Positions 1 to 6,769 of a stretch of DNA of 6,966 bases are shown here, piece after piece. A program made the translations under genes and the position numbers. Source of the DNA: Gemmatimonadota bacterium (GTDB lineage Bacteria > Latescibacterota > UBA2968 > UBA8231); contig VXZF01000582.1 of assembly GCA_009845645.1 (NCBI GenBank), positions 1-6,966 of the forward strand, in the 5' to 3' direction. The notes below the pieces were generated by a model. The model saw only the letters and a program-made list of their open reading frames with translations. It made no database searches and was not told the origin of the DNA. The number at the start of each line of letters is the position of its first letter. Positions within the stretch are counted from its first letter, which is position 1.

Positions 1-645
1 AAAGCTGATCAAGCGCCGCATCTTATAGCTTGAATGCATCAGGGAAAATCCAATACCCAACAGCGCGAGCAACCCAGCCCCGGCCAAGTGGTACAAGCGC
101 ATTCCGCCGACCCACAGCATGATCAAGGCAATCAGCCCCAGCGCAATAGCCGTCCCCAAGTCGGGCTGCAATACGATGAGCACAAGGGCAAAGCCGACGA
201 CCAATAAACGGGGCACAAACCCGCGACTAAAGTCGTGTAGCTCGTCGCGCTTGCGCACTAAGACATCCGCCAAGTAGAGCACCAGCGCCAGCTTGGCAAA
301 CTCGGCCGGCTGAAAAGCCAAGGCCCCGCCCCAAGCCGGAATGCTCAACCAGCGCTGAGCTGCGCCGTGGCCCCACGCCAAGACCAGCAAGAGCGACAAG
401 AGAGCCAACAGCACGATCGGCCGCGAAAGCCGCGCCCACCAATGCAAAGGCATCCGCGAGAACGCGAGCATGAGCACCAAGCCGATGAAGACGCGGATGG
501 ATTGCCTTTTGAGGAAGAAACCCGAGTCGCCAAAGCGCACGTTGGCCAAAACAGAGCTAGAGCTATAGATCATGACCAGCCCCAAGCCTACCAGCGTCAG
601 GCAAATCAGCAACACCAACATGCTGTCGCGCTGCACAGCTATCAT
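1..645 (-). CDS. ftsW: FtsW septal peptidoglycan glycosyltransferase, N-terminal 215 residues (3' end beyond left edge)
   Basis: This is a SEDS-family polytopic inner-membrane protein that polymerises lipid II into glycan strands at the septum, in partnership with FtsI. The frame is open from an ATG at 645 to the left edge and gives 215 residues, roughly the first half of a typical FtsW. Visible features are a first membrane helix at about residues 9-27 followed by IYSSS, further hydrophobic segments at about 50-64, 76-91, 148-160 and 164-180, AQRW at 96-99, the QPAEFAK segment at 112-118, QPDLG at 160-164, and YKMRRL near 207-212. The FGDSGFFLKRQ stretch after helix 1 fits FtsW better than RodA. 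The family QPSE motif reads QPAE here. An in-frame TAG at 672-670 limits the start, so ATG 645 is the first ATG available; Met9 (621) is the alternative. No clear Shine-Dalgarno precedes either. The catalytic aspartate expected in the later periplasmic loop lies outside the window. Confidence 0.93.
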   Translation of the reverse strand, partial: MIAVQRDSMLVLLICLTLVGLGLVMIYSSSSVLANVRFGDSGFFLKRQSIRVFIGLVLMLAFSRMPLHWWARLSRPIVLLALLSLLLVLAWGHGAAQRWLSIPAWGGALAFQPAEFAKLALVLYLADVLVRKRDELHDFSRGFVPRLLVVGFALVLIVLQPDLGTAIALGLIALIMLWVGGMRLYHLAGAGLLALLGIGFSLMHSSYKMRRLISF

Positions 646-699
646 CAGTGATGGAACTATAGGTTGCTAGGGGTGCTCGGTGGGAGCGAGCTAGCTCAA
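646..699 (-). other. murF-ftsW intergenic gap, where mraY and murD would be in the classical order
   Basis: These 54 bases separate the murF stop from the ftsW start and are the longest non-coding stretch in the window. They contain a 10-base palindrome (GAGCTAGCTC, 688-697) and a possible 5-bp stem (675-679 with 687-691). No T-run follows in the transcription direction, so I do not call a terminator. A TATAGT hexamer (661-656) has no matching -35 at normal spacing. No ribosome-binding purine tract is seen before the ftsW ATG. Confidence 0.6.
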
Positions 700-2067
700 C
701 TACTGCAGAATGCGCTCGACGACTTGGTCAAAGGCCATGGCCCGAGAGGCCTTGACTAAGACTACATCGCCGTGGCGCAATTGCGTCGCCGCGAATTCGC
801 CGAGTTGCTCGGGCTGCTCGAAGTGGCGAGCCGCGTCTTGGGCCATACCAGCCGCACGGGCTGCGGCCACTAAGTGCACACTTTCGCGGCCAGCAGCCAA
901 GACGACATCGGCGCACTCGGCGGCCTTCTCGCCGACAATCGCGTGCAACCGGCCGCTCTCCACACCGAGTTCTAGCATGTCGCCGAGCACGGCGATTTTT
1001 CGCGCACCGGGCACATCGACGAGGAGGTCGAGCGCGGCCGACACCGAGCCGGGACTGGCGTTGTAGCAATCGTCGATTACTGCGATCCCATTTTTGCGCA
1101 CGATCTCGCCGCGCTGACTCACCGCCTGAAACTCGGCGAGGGCACGCTGGATCCCTTCCCAAGGCACGCCGAGGATTCGACCGACAGCGGCCGCCGCCAA
1201 GGCGTTGTACGCGTTGTGCCTCCCTGGAATATTGAGATCAATGGGAACATGGTGTAGAAGGAAGTGGCCGCAGCCCTTCTGGTCGAGTACGAGCCTCTCC
1301 CCACGAAACTCGCTCTCACGCACAAAACCGAAGGTCAGGAGTCTCCCCTTTGTCCTCTTTACCTCCTGAGCCACGACACGGTCATCGGCGTTGACGAGAG
1401 CCGTTAAAGACTCGTCCATATAATCCAGAAGCTCCCCTTTGGCCTTGGCCACTCCTTCTACAGACCCGAAAAATTCTATGTGTGCAGTCCCGATATTGAG
1501 CAAAACTCCAATGGTAGGTTCGGCAACCGAACACAGGTAGCGAATGTCCCCTATCCGCCGCGCTGCCAGTTCCAACACCACGGCCTCGTGGCTCGGCGAC
1601 AGTTGCAGCAAAGTGCGGGGCACCCCTATCTCGTTGTTCTCGCTGCCAATGGTTTTTAAAACGCGGTACCGCTGCCCCAAGACAGCGGCGATCATTTCCT
1701 TGGTCGTCGTCTTGCCCGCGCTGCCTACGACGGCCACCACCGGCACCTCCCAGCGCCGCCGATACGCCCGTGCCATGTCGCCCAGCGCTTGTAGCGTCGA
1801 GTCAACGGCCAACAGCGGCCCAGGGGCCGTCCGTTCTAACCCAGGCCAGCGGCGTTCCACTAAGGCTGCGCACGCGCCGCGGGCAAAGGCGGCCTCGACG
1901 AAATCGTGCCCGTCAAAGCGCTCACCACGCAACGCGACGAACAACTCGCCCTTGTCGATAGACCGGCTGTCGGTCGCCACTGCTTGCAGGGCGCAATCCG
2001 GCTGGAGGTTGCCGACCGGGTCGGCAGCCGTCCACTGCACCATCTCGCTCAGAGTCACGGCGCGCAT
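700..2067 (-). CDS. murF: UDP-N-acetylmuramoyl-tripeptide--D-alanyl-D-alanine ligase MurF
   Basis: MurF is a cytoplasmic ATP-dependent Mur ligase that adds D-Ala-D-Ala to the UDP-MurNAc tripeptide, the last cytoplasmic step before lipid I. The protein has 455 residues, a normal family length. The N-terminal domain shows TDSRSIDKGELFVALRG at 32-48. The ATP-binding loop is GSAGKTTT (115-122), followed by NNEIGVP (144-150), NIGTAHIEFFGS (191-202), and the lysine-bearing AKAKGEL (207-213). The C-terminal domain has YNASPGS (335-341), LGDMLELG (361-368) and LVKASRAM (437-444). The order is complete and there is no frameshift. Several usually conserved residues differ: ELAARRIGDI at 166-175 where EMG/ELG...GEI is typical, Val114 where the P-loop normally has Thr, and KAS where KGS is usual. 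The ATG start is supported by AAGGA eight bases upstream. It overlaps the murE 3' end by 13 bases, which suggests translational coupling. Confidence 0.95.
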   Translation of the reverse strand: MRAVTLSEMVQWTAADPVGNLQPDCALQAVATDSRSIDKGELFVALRGERFDGHDFVEAAFARGACAALVERRWPGLERTAPGPLLAVDSTLQALGDMARAYRRRWEVPVVAVVGSAGKTTTKEMIAAVLGQRYRVLKTIGSENNEIGVPRTLLQLSPSHEAVVLELAARRIGDIRYLCSVAEPTIGVLLNIGTAHIEFFGSVEGVAKAKGELLDYMDESLTALVNADDRVVAQEVKRTKGRLLTFGFVRESEFRGERLVLDQKGCGHFLLHHVPIDLNIPGRHNAYNALAAAAVGRILGVPWEGIQRALAEFQAVSQRGEIVRKNGIAVIDDCYNASPGSVSAALDLLVDVPGARKIAVLGDMLELGVESGRLHAIVGEKAAECADVVLAAGRESVHLVAAARAAGMAQDAARHFEQPEQLGEFAATQLRHGDVVLVKASRAMAFDQVVERILQ

Positions 2068-3539
2068 CGCGGCTGTCCTTCCCCAGCGCGCAAGTTGCGC
2101 AACACGCGCCGGGCAACTTCGCGGTCGTCAAAAGCCACGATGCGGTCGGCGAGTTCCTGCTCCTGTTCGTGCCCTTTGCCGGCAATGACTACGACATCCC
2201 CGCTGTGCGCAGCGGCCAGAGCCGTAGCAATCGCTTGTGCGCGGTCAACTTCGCTGTGAATCGCGCTGCTGTCGGGCACGCCAGCGGCCATATCGTCGAT
2301 GATGCGCTGCGGCTCCTCGCTGCGCGGGTTGTCCGAAGTCAAGACCGTCCAATCGGCCAACTCGCCAGCAACGCGGCCCATCAGGGGTCGCTTGCCGCGG
2401 TCTCGATCTCCGCCACAGCCACAGACGCAGATCAAACGGCCCCTACCCAAATCGCGGGCGGCCTGCAAAACTCTTTCTAGCGCATCCGGGGTATGGGCGT
2501 AATCCACGATGACCGCGAAATCCTGCCCTTCGGCGATCTGCTCACAGCGGCCCGGGACGCCGGCTAGGGCGGCCAAACCGCGACATAAAGCAGCGGAATC
2601 CAAATCCAAGGCCAACCCGGTGGCCACGACAGCCATAGCGTTGTAGTAGTTGAAATGACCGATCAAATGCGTCTGCACCTCAATGGAGCCGACTGGAGTG
2701 TCCAAACACAGGTGCGCTCCCTGCGGACTAACGTCGGCGCGTTGCAATCGCACTTCGGCCTCCAGGCCACAGCCATACGTCACGACGCGCACCTGGGTTC
2801 TGCGAGCTAATTCGTCGGCGTGGGCGTCGTCGGTGTTAATCACCGCAATCGCGCCTTCTTGCAGGCTTTCAAAAAGCTGGGCTTTGGCCGCAAAGTACGC
2901 CTCCCAAGTCCCGTGAAAATCCAAGTGATCGCGCGTCAGATTCGTAAAGACCGCCGCCCGGAAGGGAATGCCCTCCACCCTCTTTAATGCCAGCCCATGA
3001 GAAGACACTTCTAGCACGGCCGCTTGCTTGCCGGCATCGACGAGCCGACGCAGTAAGCCGTGTAGCTGGACGGCCTCGGGCGTAGTATTGTCCATCTTCT
3101 CCAATTCACCATTGCACCAAAATCCCAAGGTTCCCAAGTACCCGCACGGCAGGCCAGCGGCTTCGAGGGCACTCCTGAGCAGGAAGGCAGTGGTGGTCTT
3201 GCCATTGGTGCCGGTGACGCCGACGTTCAGCAGCGCTTGTCCGGGAAAAGCGTAAAAGCGCGCCGCCATTCGAGCCAGTGCGGCTCGGCAGTCTGCCACC
3301 TGCACCCGCGTCGCACCAGCACAATTGATCTGCTCTTCCACCATCACGGCACGGGCACCGCGGGCGATGGCATGATCGACAAAGCGGTGTCGGTCCTGTT
3401 CCTGTCCCCCGCGTATAGCCACGAAAAAGTCGCCTTCTTCCACGCAACGCGAATCGCAGCGGATTTGCCCTAATTCAATATTTGGGTCGCCCTCCACGTA
3501 GGCGTCGGGCAGCTCTTCGAGTAGGTATTTTAGTTCCAT
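2055..3539 (-). CDS. murE: UDP-N-acetylmuramoyl-L-alanyl-D-glutamate--2,6-diaminopimelate ligase MurE
   Basis: MurE is a cytoplasmic Mur ligase that adds the third amino acid to UDP-MurNAc-L-Ala-D-Glu using ATP. The protein has 494 residues, normal for MurE. The N-terminal UDP-binding domain includes CDSRCVEEGDFFVAIRG (28-44). The central ATPase has the loop GVTGTNGKTTT (107-117), NTTPEA (151-156), LEVSSHG (176-182) and FTNLTRDHLDFHG (198-210). Lys219 sits where the carbamylated lysine of the family is expected. The C-terminal domain has DYAHTPDALE (346-355), GCGGDRDRGKRP (374-385), DNPR (403-406) and GKGHE (454-458). In the family, DNPR together with the GKGHE glutamate marks meso-diaminopimelate specificity rather than lysine; this is inference from the motif. 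The ATG lies one base after the ftsI stop, with GAGAGG eight bases before it. All expected motifs are intact. Confidence 0.97.
   Translation of the reverse strand: MELKYLLEELPDAYVEGDPNIELGQIRCDSRCVEEGDFFVAIRGGQEQDRHRFVDHAIARGARAVMVEEQINCAGATRVQVADCRAALARMAARFYAFPGQALLNVGVTGTNGKTTTAFLLRSALEAAGLPCGYLGTLGFWCNGELEKMDNTTPEAVQLHGLLRRLVDAGKQAAVLEVSSHGLALKRVEGIPFRAAVFTNLTRDHLDFHGTWEAYFAAKAQLFESLQEGAIAVINTDDAHADELARRTQVRVVTYGCGLEAEVRLQRADVSPQGAHLCLDTPVGSIEVQTHLIGHFNYYNAMAVVATGLALDLDSAALCRGLAALAGVPGRCEQIAEGQDFAVIVDYAHTPDALERVLQAARDLGRGRLICVCGCGGDRDRGKRPLMGRVAGELADWTVLTSDNPRSEEPQRIIDDMAAGVPDSSAIHSEVDRAQAIATALAAAHSGDVVVIAGKGHEQEQELADRIVAFDDREVARRVLRNLRAGEGQPRCAP
2076..2080 (-). promoter_or_regulatory. 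Shine-Dalgarno of murF within the murE 3' end
   Basis: AAGGA, preceded by a G-run, lies eight bases before the murF ATG at 2067 and inside the last codons of murE. It supports the ATG that creates the 13-base overlap rather than a later start. Confidence 0.75.
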
Positions 3540-3540
3540 A

Positions 3541-5505
3541 TTAAATACCTCTCGAATCTTGGGCTAGCATGTTTCCAACGAGGCGGGCCTGCTGCATTTT
3601 CCACGGGCTGCGGGCGGCTTCTGCTCCCAGCGTGCAGTTGATCTGCTCTACGCGTCCGGCCCGACCCGGCAAGGGCGATTGATTGACAACCACGGTACCT
3701 ACGCCAGAAAAGACCACCGGCAACCCCCGCATCTGCGCTTGGAAGCGGGCCATGTTTGGGGTCATACCGCGCAGATCGGGCACGGCCGGACCCTCCTTCT
3801 GCGGACGCTTGGCTGCTGGCTCGACCAACAGGCCGCCAGGCAGGCTGATGATCCGCTTCATCGTCCGGCGGAAGGTCGGGGCTGCCACAGATCCTCCCCA
3901 CCCATTCACGCTGGGGTTTTCGACCATAATCACGCACGCGTATTGGGGATTATTGGCTGGCAGAAAGCCAACGAATGAGGCTATGCTGGCGTTGGGATCG
4001 TAGCCACTGCCATCGGCTAAGGCGCGCTGAGCTGTGCCCGTTTTTCCGGCTACAGCCACGCCCTCGATGCGGGCCTTTTGCCCGGTGCCCCTTTCCACTA
4101 CTCCAGTCAGCACCTCGCTTAGCGTCGCCGCCGTCTTCCGGCTCACGACCCGGCGGATCGGCTGGGGACTGCCGCGATCATCGAGCCGACCGTCCGGGTC
4201 AATCGTTCCGGCGACGATCCGCGGTGCCATCAACACGCCACCGTTGGCAATGGCTCCGTACGCCATGGCGAGTTGCAGGGCCGTCACGCCGATTTCCTGC
4301 CCAATGGCAATAGTCGCCCGCGACCGCCTAGACCACTGATCGACCTCCTGCAATAAACCAGGCGTTTCCGCTGGCAAGTCAATGCCCGTGCGAATCGCGA
4401 AGCCAAAGTTGCGGATGTGTTCGTAAAAGCGATGCCGCGCCAGCCGCTGCGCTAGCTTGATCGTGCCGATGTTGCTCGATTTTTCCAAGACCTGAGCAAA
4501 AAGCAAATCGCCGTGGGGCTGGATATCGCGGATCGTGTCGCCATTGGCCAACCTGAACGTCCCGCGCCCGCAAAAGATGCGATCGTGCAGGCTGGCCAGC
4601 CCATCTTCAAGGACGGCGGCAGCCGCGATGACTTTGAAGGTCGAACCAGGTTCGTACACGTCGGTTATCGCGCGATTGCGCCTGAGTTCCGGCGAGGAGC
4701 GAGACGCCTTATTGGGATCGAAAAGCGGCAGGTTGGCCATGGCCAGTACCTCACCACTGCGCGGGGCGATAATGACGCCCAACGCACCTTGGGCCTTTGA
4801 ACCGTCGATGGCCCGTTGCAGCTCTTCCTCTAGAATGCTCTGATAGACTCCATCAATGGTCAGCATCAGGTCTCGACCGTGCTCCGGCTCTTCACGCTGC
4901 TGCTGACGCCCGGGTATTTGCTTGCCGCGCGCATCGACGAATCCCACTATCGAGCCGTCCTTTTCGCGCAATATATCGTCAAAGGCTCGCTCAATCCCCT
5001 CGCGGCCGCTGTTGTCGATGTTAGTATGCCCGATGAGTTGGCCAGCCAGCGGCCCCAAGGGATACTGGCGACGAGTCTCTGGATGTTGGAACACGCCAGC
5101 GAACGCGACCGCTCCCACATCCGCGTCAACCACCTGACGCGCCAGATAGATAAATTGCTTGCCCTCGCGCAATTGGCGCTCAATGAACTCGGTCCGTTTA
5201 TCGTTCAGGGACGCGAAGTGGGCGGCTACGCGCTTGGGATCTTCAACCTGATCGGGATAGGCATAAAACGACGTGGCTTGGACATCTACGGCCAAACTGT
5301 TGCCGCGCCGATCGACGACCCGACCTCGGCTCGCTTTCAGCGTGCGGCGCTCAAGGTACTGCGCATGGGCTTCGGCGCTGTACGCCTCATGCCTGAAGAT
5401 CTGGATTTGGATGAGGCGTGCGGATAGCCCTAACCACGCCACCGCACCCAAAATCACGATCCAGCGCAGCCGACTAATGCCCGTATGTTGCACCCGTGGC
5501 CCCAT
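3541..5505 (-). CDS. ftsI: FtsI (PBP3-type) septal peptidoglycan transpeptidase with C-terminal PASTA domain
   Basis: This is a class B penicillin-binding protein that cross-links septal peptidoglycan in the periplasm as the partner of FtsW. Starting from ATG 5505 it has 654 residues. Domains in order: a short cytoplasmic N terminus, one membrane anchor (about 14-32), and the dimerisation/pedestal domain with SRGRVVDRRGNSLA (59-72) and GREGIERAFDDIL (167-179). The transpeptidase domain (about 210-555) has all three active-site motifs: STFK with nucleophile Ser288 and Lys291, SSN at 343-345, and KTG at 488-490. A PASTA domain follows at about 573-627 (VPDLRGM, then a hydrophobic strand, then VVNQSPLPG), then a 27-residue tail. 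PASTA on FtsI is absent from E. coli but known in Firmicutes SpoVD/PBP2x and several other phyla. An upstream in-frame TTG at 5520 would add five residues, but the AAGGAG at 5510-5515 would then lie inside the gene. The ATG shares one base with the ftsL stop. Confidence 0.96.
   Translation of the reverse strand: MGPRVQHTGISRLRWIVILGAVAWLGLSARLIQIQIFRHEAYSAEAHAQYLERRTLKASRGRVVDRRGNSLAVDVQATSFYAYPDQVEDPKRVAAHFASLNDKRTEFIERQLREGKQFIYLARQVVDADVGAVAFAGVFQHPETRRQYPLGPLAGQLIGHTNIDNSGREGIERAFDDILREKDGSIVGFVDARGKQIPGRQQQREEPEHGRDLMLTIDGVYQSILEEELQRAIDGSKAQGALGVIIAPRSGEVLAMANLPLFDPNKASRSSPELRRNRAITDVYEPGSTFKVIAAAAVLEDGLASLHDRIFCGRGTFRLANGDTIRDIQPHGDLLFAQVLEKSSNIGTIKLAQRLARHRFYEHIRNFGFAIRTGIDLPAETPGLLQEVDQWSRRSRATIAIGQEIGVTALQLAMAYGAIANGGVLMAPRIVAGTIDPDGRLDDRGSPQPIRRVVSRKTAATLSEVLTGVVERGTGQKARIEGVAVAGKTGTAQRALADGSGYDPNASIASFVGFLPANNPQYACVIMVENPSVNGWGGSVAAPTFRRTMKRIISLPGGLLVEPAAKRPQKEGPAVPDLRGMTPNMARFQAQMRGLPVVFSGVGTVVVNQSPLPGRAGRVEQINCTLGAEAARSPWKMQQARLVGNMLAQDSRGI
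3548..3553 (-). promoter_or_regulatory. Shine-Dalgarno of murE within the ftsI 3' end
   Basis: GAGAGG ends eight bases before the murE ATG at 3539 and lies in the last codons of ftsI. It supports the ATG start and means ribosomes ending ftsI clear the murE initiation site. Confidence 0.7.
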
Positions 5506-5807
5506 CAATCTCCTTCCCAATGAGCCAATGCACCATTATTCATACCATTTATAGTCTGCGAGGGATAGACCATGCCGAGCTGGCCGAAGGCCACTTTCTC
5601 GACAAAGCCGGAGTTTTTCCGCACTACAATAGCCGCCAATAGCTGAGCGCGCGCACTGTCGAGCTCGGCTATTTGCGTCTCAGTCGTGTTTATGCCGCCG
5701 ACCACCCGGGCCATTTCGACCTTTTGCCAGACGTGGAAGAGAGCCGCCCCAGCCAGCATCCCTATGAGGAGCACGTACTTCACACAGGAAATTCCGCCTT
5801 TGCTCAT
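5505..5807 (-). CDS. ftsL: FtsL-like bitopic cell division protein
   Basis: This is a 100-residue protein with a short basic N terminus, one hydrophobic helix (about residues 9-26), and a probable periplasmic coiled coil (about 29-63). The C-terminal segment FVEKVAFGQLGMVYP (68-82) resembles the ending found in FtsL/DivIC proteins, where a helix ends in LGM and a proline. FtsL forms a complex with FtsB and FtsQ that links early division proteins to FtsW and FtsI and activates septal synthesis. Sequence conservation in this family is low, so the assignment rests on the topology, the LGM-P signature, and the diagnostic position between rsmH and ftsI. The ATG lies one base after the rsmH stop, and a GAGG (5817-5820) sits nine bases upstream within the rsmH end. 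The stop overlaps the ftsI start by one base. Confidence 0.87.
   Translation of the reverse strand: MSKGGISCVKYVLLIGMLAGAALFHVWQKVEMARVVGGINTTETQIAELDSARAQLLAAIVVRKNSGFVEKVAFGQLGMVYPSQTINGMNNGALAHWEGD
5510..5515 (-). promoter_or_regulatory. Shine-Dalgarno fixing the ftsI start
   Basis: AAGGAG lies inside the ftsL 3' end, four bases before the ATG at 5505. It is the strongest ribosome-binding match in the window and favours this ATG over the in-frame TTG at 5520, which it would follow. Its position in ftsL, with the TGATG stop/start, suggests coupled translation of ftsL and ftsI. Confidence 0.8.
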
Positions 5808-5808
5808 A

Positions 5809-6735
5809 TTAGCCTGCCTCGATTTTTTCGTAGATTCTCAAAATGGCGCTGCGCGCTCGAGTATTTTGTTTGACCTCGGACTCGCTCGCCCTCTGAAATT
5901 TGTAACCTACTCGCTTGAACGACGATTTCCTCCCGCAAGTGCAAATGGGTACGCGCGGCGGACAAATGCAGCCGCGCACTAGCGCCGCAAAATGCTGCTT
6001 GACCAACCGATCCTCCAAGGAGTGATAGGCCAAGATGACCAGTCGGCCACCGGGTTTCAGCCCGACCTCTGCAGCCGTCAACCCCGCCTGCAACTGCCCC
6101 AACTCGTCGTTGACGGCAATGCGCAGCGCTTGGAATACGCGCGCCAGCGTCTTGTTGAGCATCTGGGGCCGCGTGGCCGCTACGGCCTGCCGCAAAGCCT
6201 GCGTAGTAATCAAGGGTTCGAGCCGTTGTTGTCGATAGATCGAGCGCGCGACCCGCCGCGCTGCGCGCTCTTCCCCGTAGCGCGCAATTAACTCGGCCAG
6301 TTTGCTCTCGCTGCACGCCGCGATCAATTCGGCGGCCGTTGGGCCAACTTCCGCATCCATTCGCATGTCGAGAGGCCCGTCGGCCCGATAGCTGAATCCC
6401 CGAGCCGGTGCGTCGATCTGATGCGAGGAAACTCCTAAGTCGAACAGGACGCCGCTCAACGGCCCGATCCCCTCCTGCGCCAGCAACTCGCTCAATTCGG
6501 CAAAGCGACCTTGCCGCACGACGGCTCGCGTATCGGCTGCCAACCTCGCTTGCGCTACCGCTACGGCCTCCCGATCCCGATCCACTGCCAGCAGCCGCCC
6601 CTTGGGGCCGAGGGCCTGAAGCAATGCCCAACTGTGGCCGCCACCGCCGGCTGTCGCATCCACGTACGCTCCATCCGGATCGGCGACCAGCCCCGCGACC
6701 ACTTCCTCGACCATGACCGGAACGTGGTACACCAT
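5809..6735 (-). CDS. rsmH: 16S rRNA (cytosine(1402)-N(4))-methyltransferase RsmH (MraW)
   Basis: RsmH uses S-adenosylmethionine to methylate N4 of C1402 in the decoding centre of 16S rRNA; it is a cytoplasmic enzyme. The protein has 308 residues, normal for the family. It starts with the typical HVPVMVEEVV (4-13). The SAM-binding motif is YVDATAGGGGHS (24-35), followed by LAVDRD (49-54). Further hallmarks are FDLGVSSHQID (98-108), RGFSYRADGPLDMRMD (112-127), FQALRIAVNDEL (201-212), AYHSLEDRLVK (236-246) and NTRARSAILR (291-300). The tail also has four cysteines as C-x-C pairs (256/258 and 265/267), absent from E. coli RsmH and possibly a metal site. The ATG at 6735 gives the canonical N terminus; upstream is only a weak GGGA. 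A longer frame (5804-6754) on the same strand covers the gene but has Arg/Gly/Ser-rich, non-homologous content and is a shadow. Confidence 0.97.
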   Translation of the reverse strand: MVYHVPVMVEEVVAGLVADPDGAYVDATAGGGGHSWALLQALGPKGRLLAVDRDREAVAVAQARLAADTRAVVRQGRFAELSELLAQEGIGPLSGVLFDLGVSSHQIDAPARGFSYRADGPLDMRMDAEVGPTAAELIAACSESKLAELIARYGEERAARRVARSIYRQQRLEPLITTQALRQAVAATRPQMLNKTLARVFQALRIAVNDELGQLQAGLTAAEVGLKPGGRLVILAYHSLEDRLVKQHFAALVRGCICPPRVPICTCGRKSSFKRVGYKFQRASESEVKQNTRARSAILRIYEKIEAG

Positions 6736-6769
6736 GTTGTTCCCAACTCAGCATTGTTTGATTCTTTGA
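6736..6769 (-). other. mraZ-rsmH intergenic gap
   Basis: This 34-base, AT-richer spacer contains two ATCAAA copies on the coding strand (6770-6765 and 6762-6757) and a single TGGGA (6745-6741). MraZ is known to bind repeated TGGG-type boxes, but one copy is not enough to call an operator. There is no hairpin or T-run, so mraZ and rsmH are probably co-transcribed. Confidence 0.5.

Noticed and set aside
675..697. Possible terminator in the murF-ftsW gap
   Set aside because: The stem is only five base pairs with a seven-base loop, overlaps a separate palindrome, and is not followed by a T-run in the transcription direction.
656..699. Possible promoter for ftsW (TATAGT as -10, TTGAGC as -35)
   Set aside because: The hexamers are 32 bases apart, far from the usual 17, and no other -35 fits.
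1544..2188. 214-codon plus-strand open frame antisense to murF and murE
   Set aside because: Ser/Arg/Ala-rich composition typical of a GC shadow, with no domain; the sense strand is clearly murF and murE.
4879..5427. 182-codon plus-strand open frame with hydrophobic stretches, antisense to ftsI
   Set aside because: It lies wholly inside the conserved N-terminal part of ftsI, its sequence is explained by the opposite strand, and it has no recognisable domain.
5503..5520. TTG at 5520 as the ftsI start
   Set aside because: It lies upstream of the strong AAGGAG, which is correctly placed for the ATG at 5505; a TTG start would deepen the ftsL overlap without its own ribosome-binding site.
6741..6745. 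TGGGA resembling a MraZ box before rsmH
   Set aside because: MraZ operators are repeated boxes, usually upstream of mraZ; a single copy is expected by chance.
5804..6754. 316-codon minus-strand frame slightly longer than rsmH
   Set aside because: The 308-residue frame has every RsmH motif; this one is low-complexity Arg/Gly/Ser-rich and in the wrong frame.
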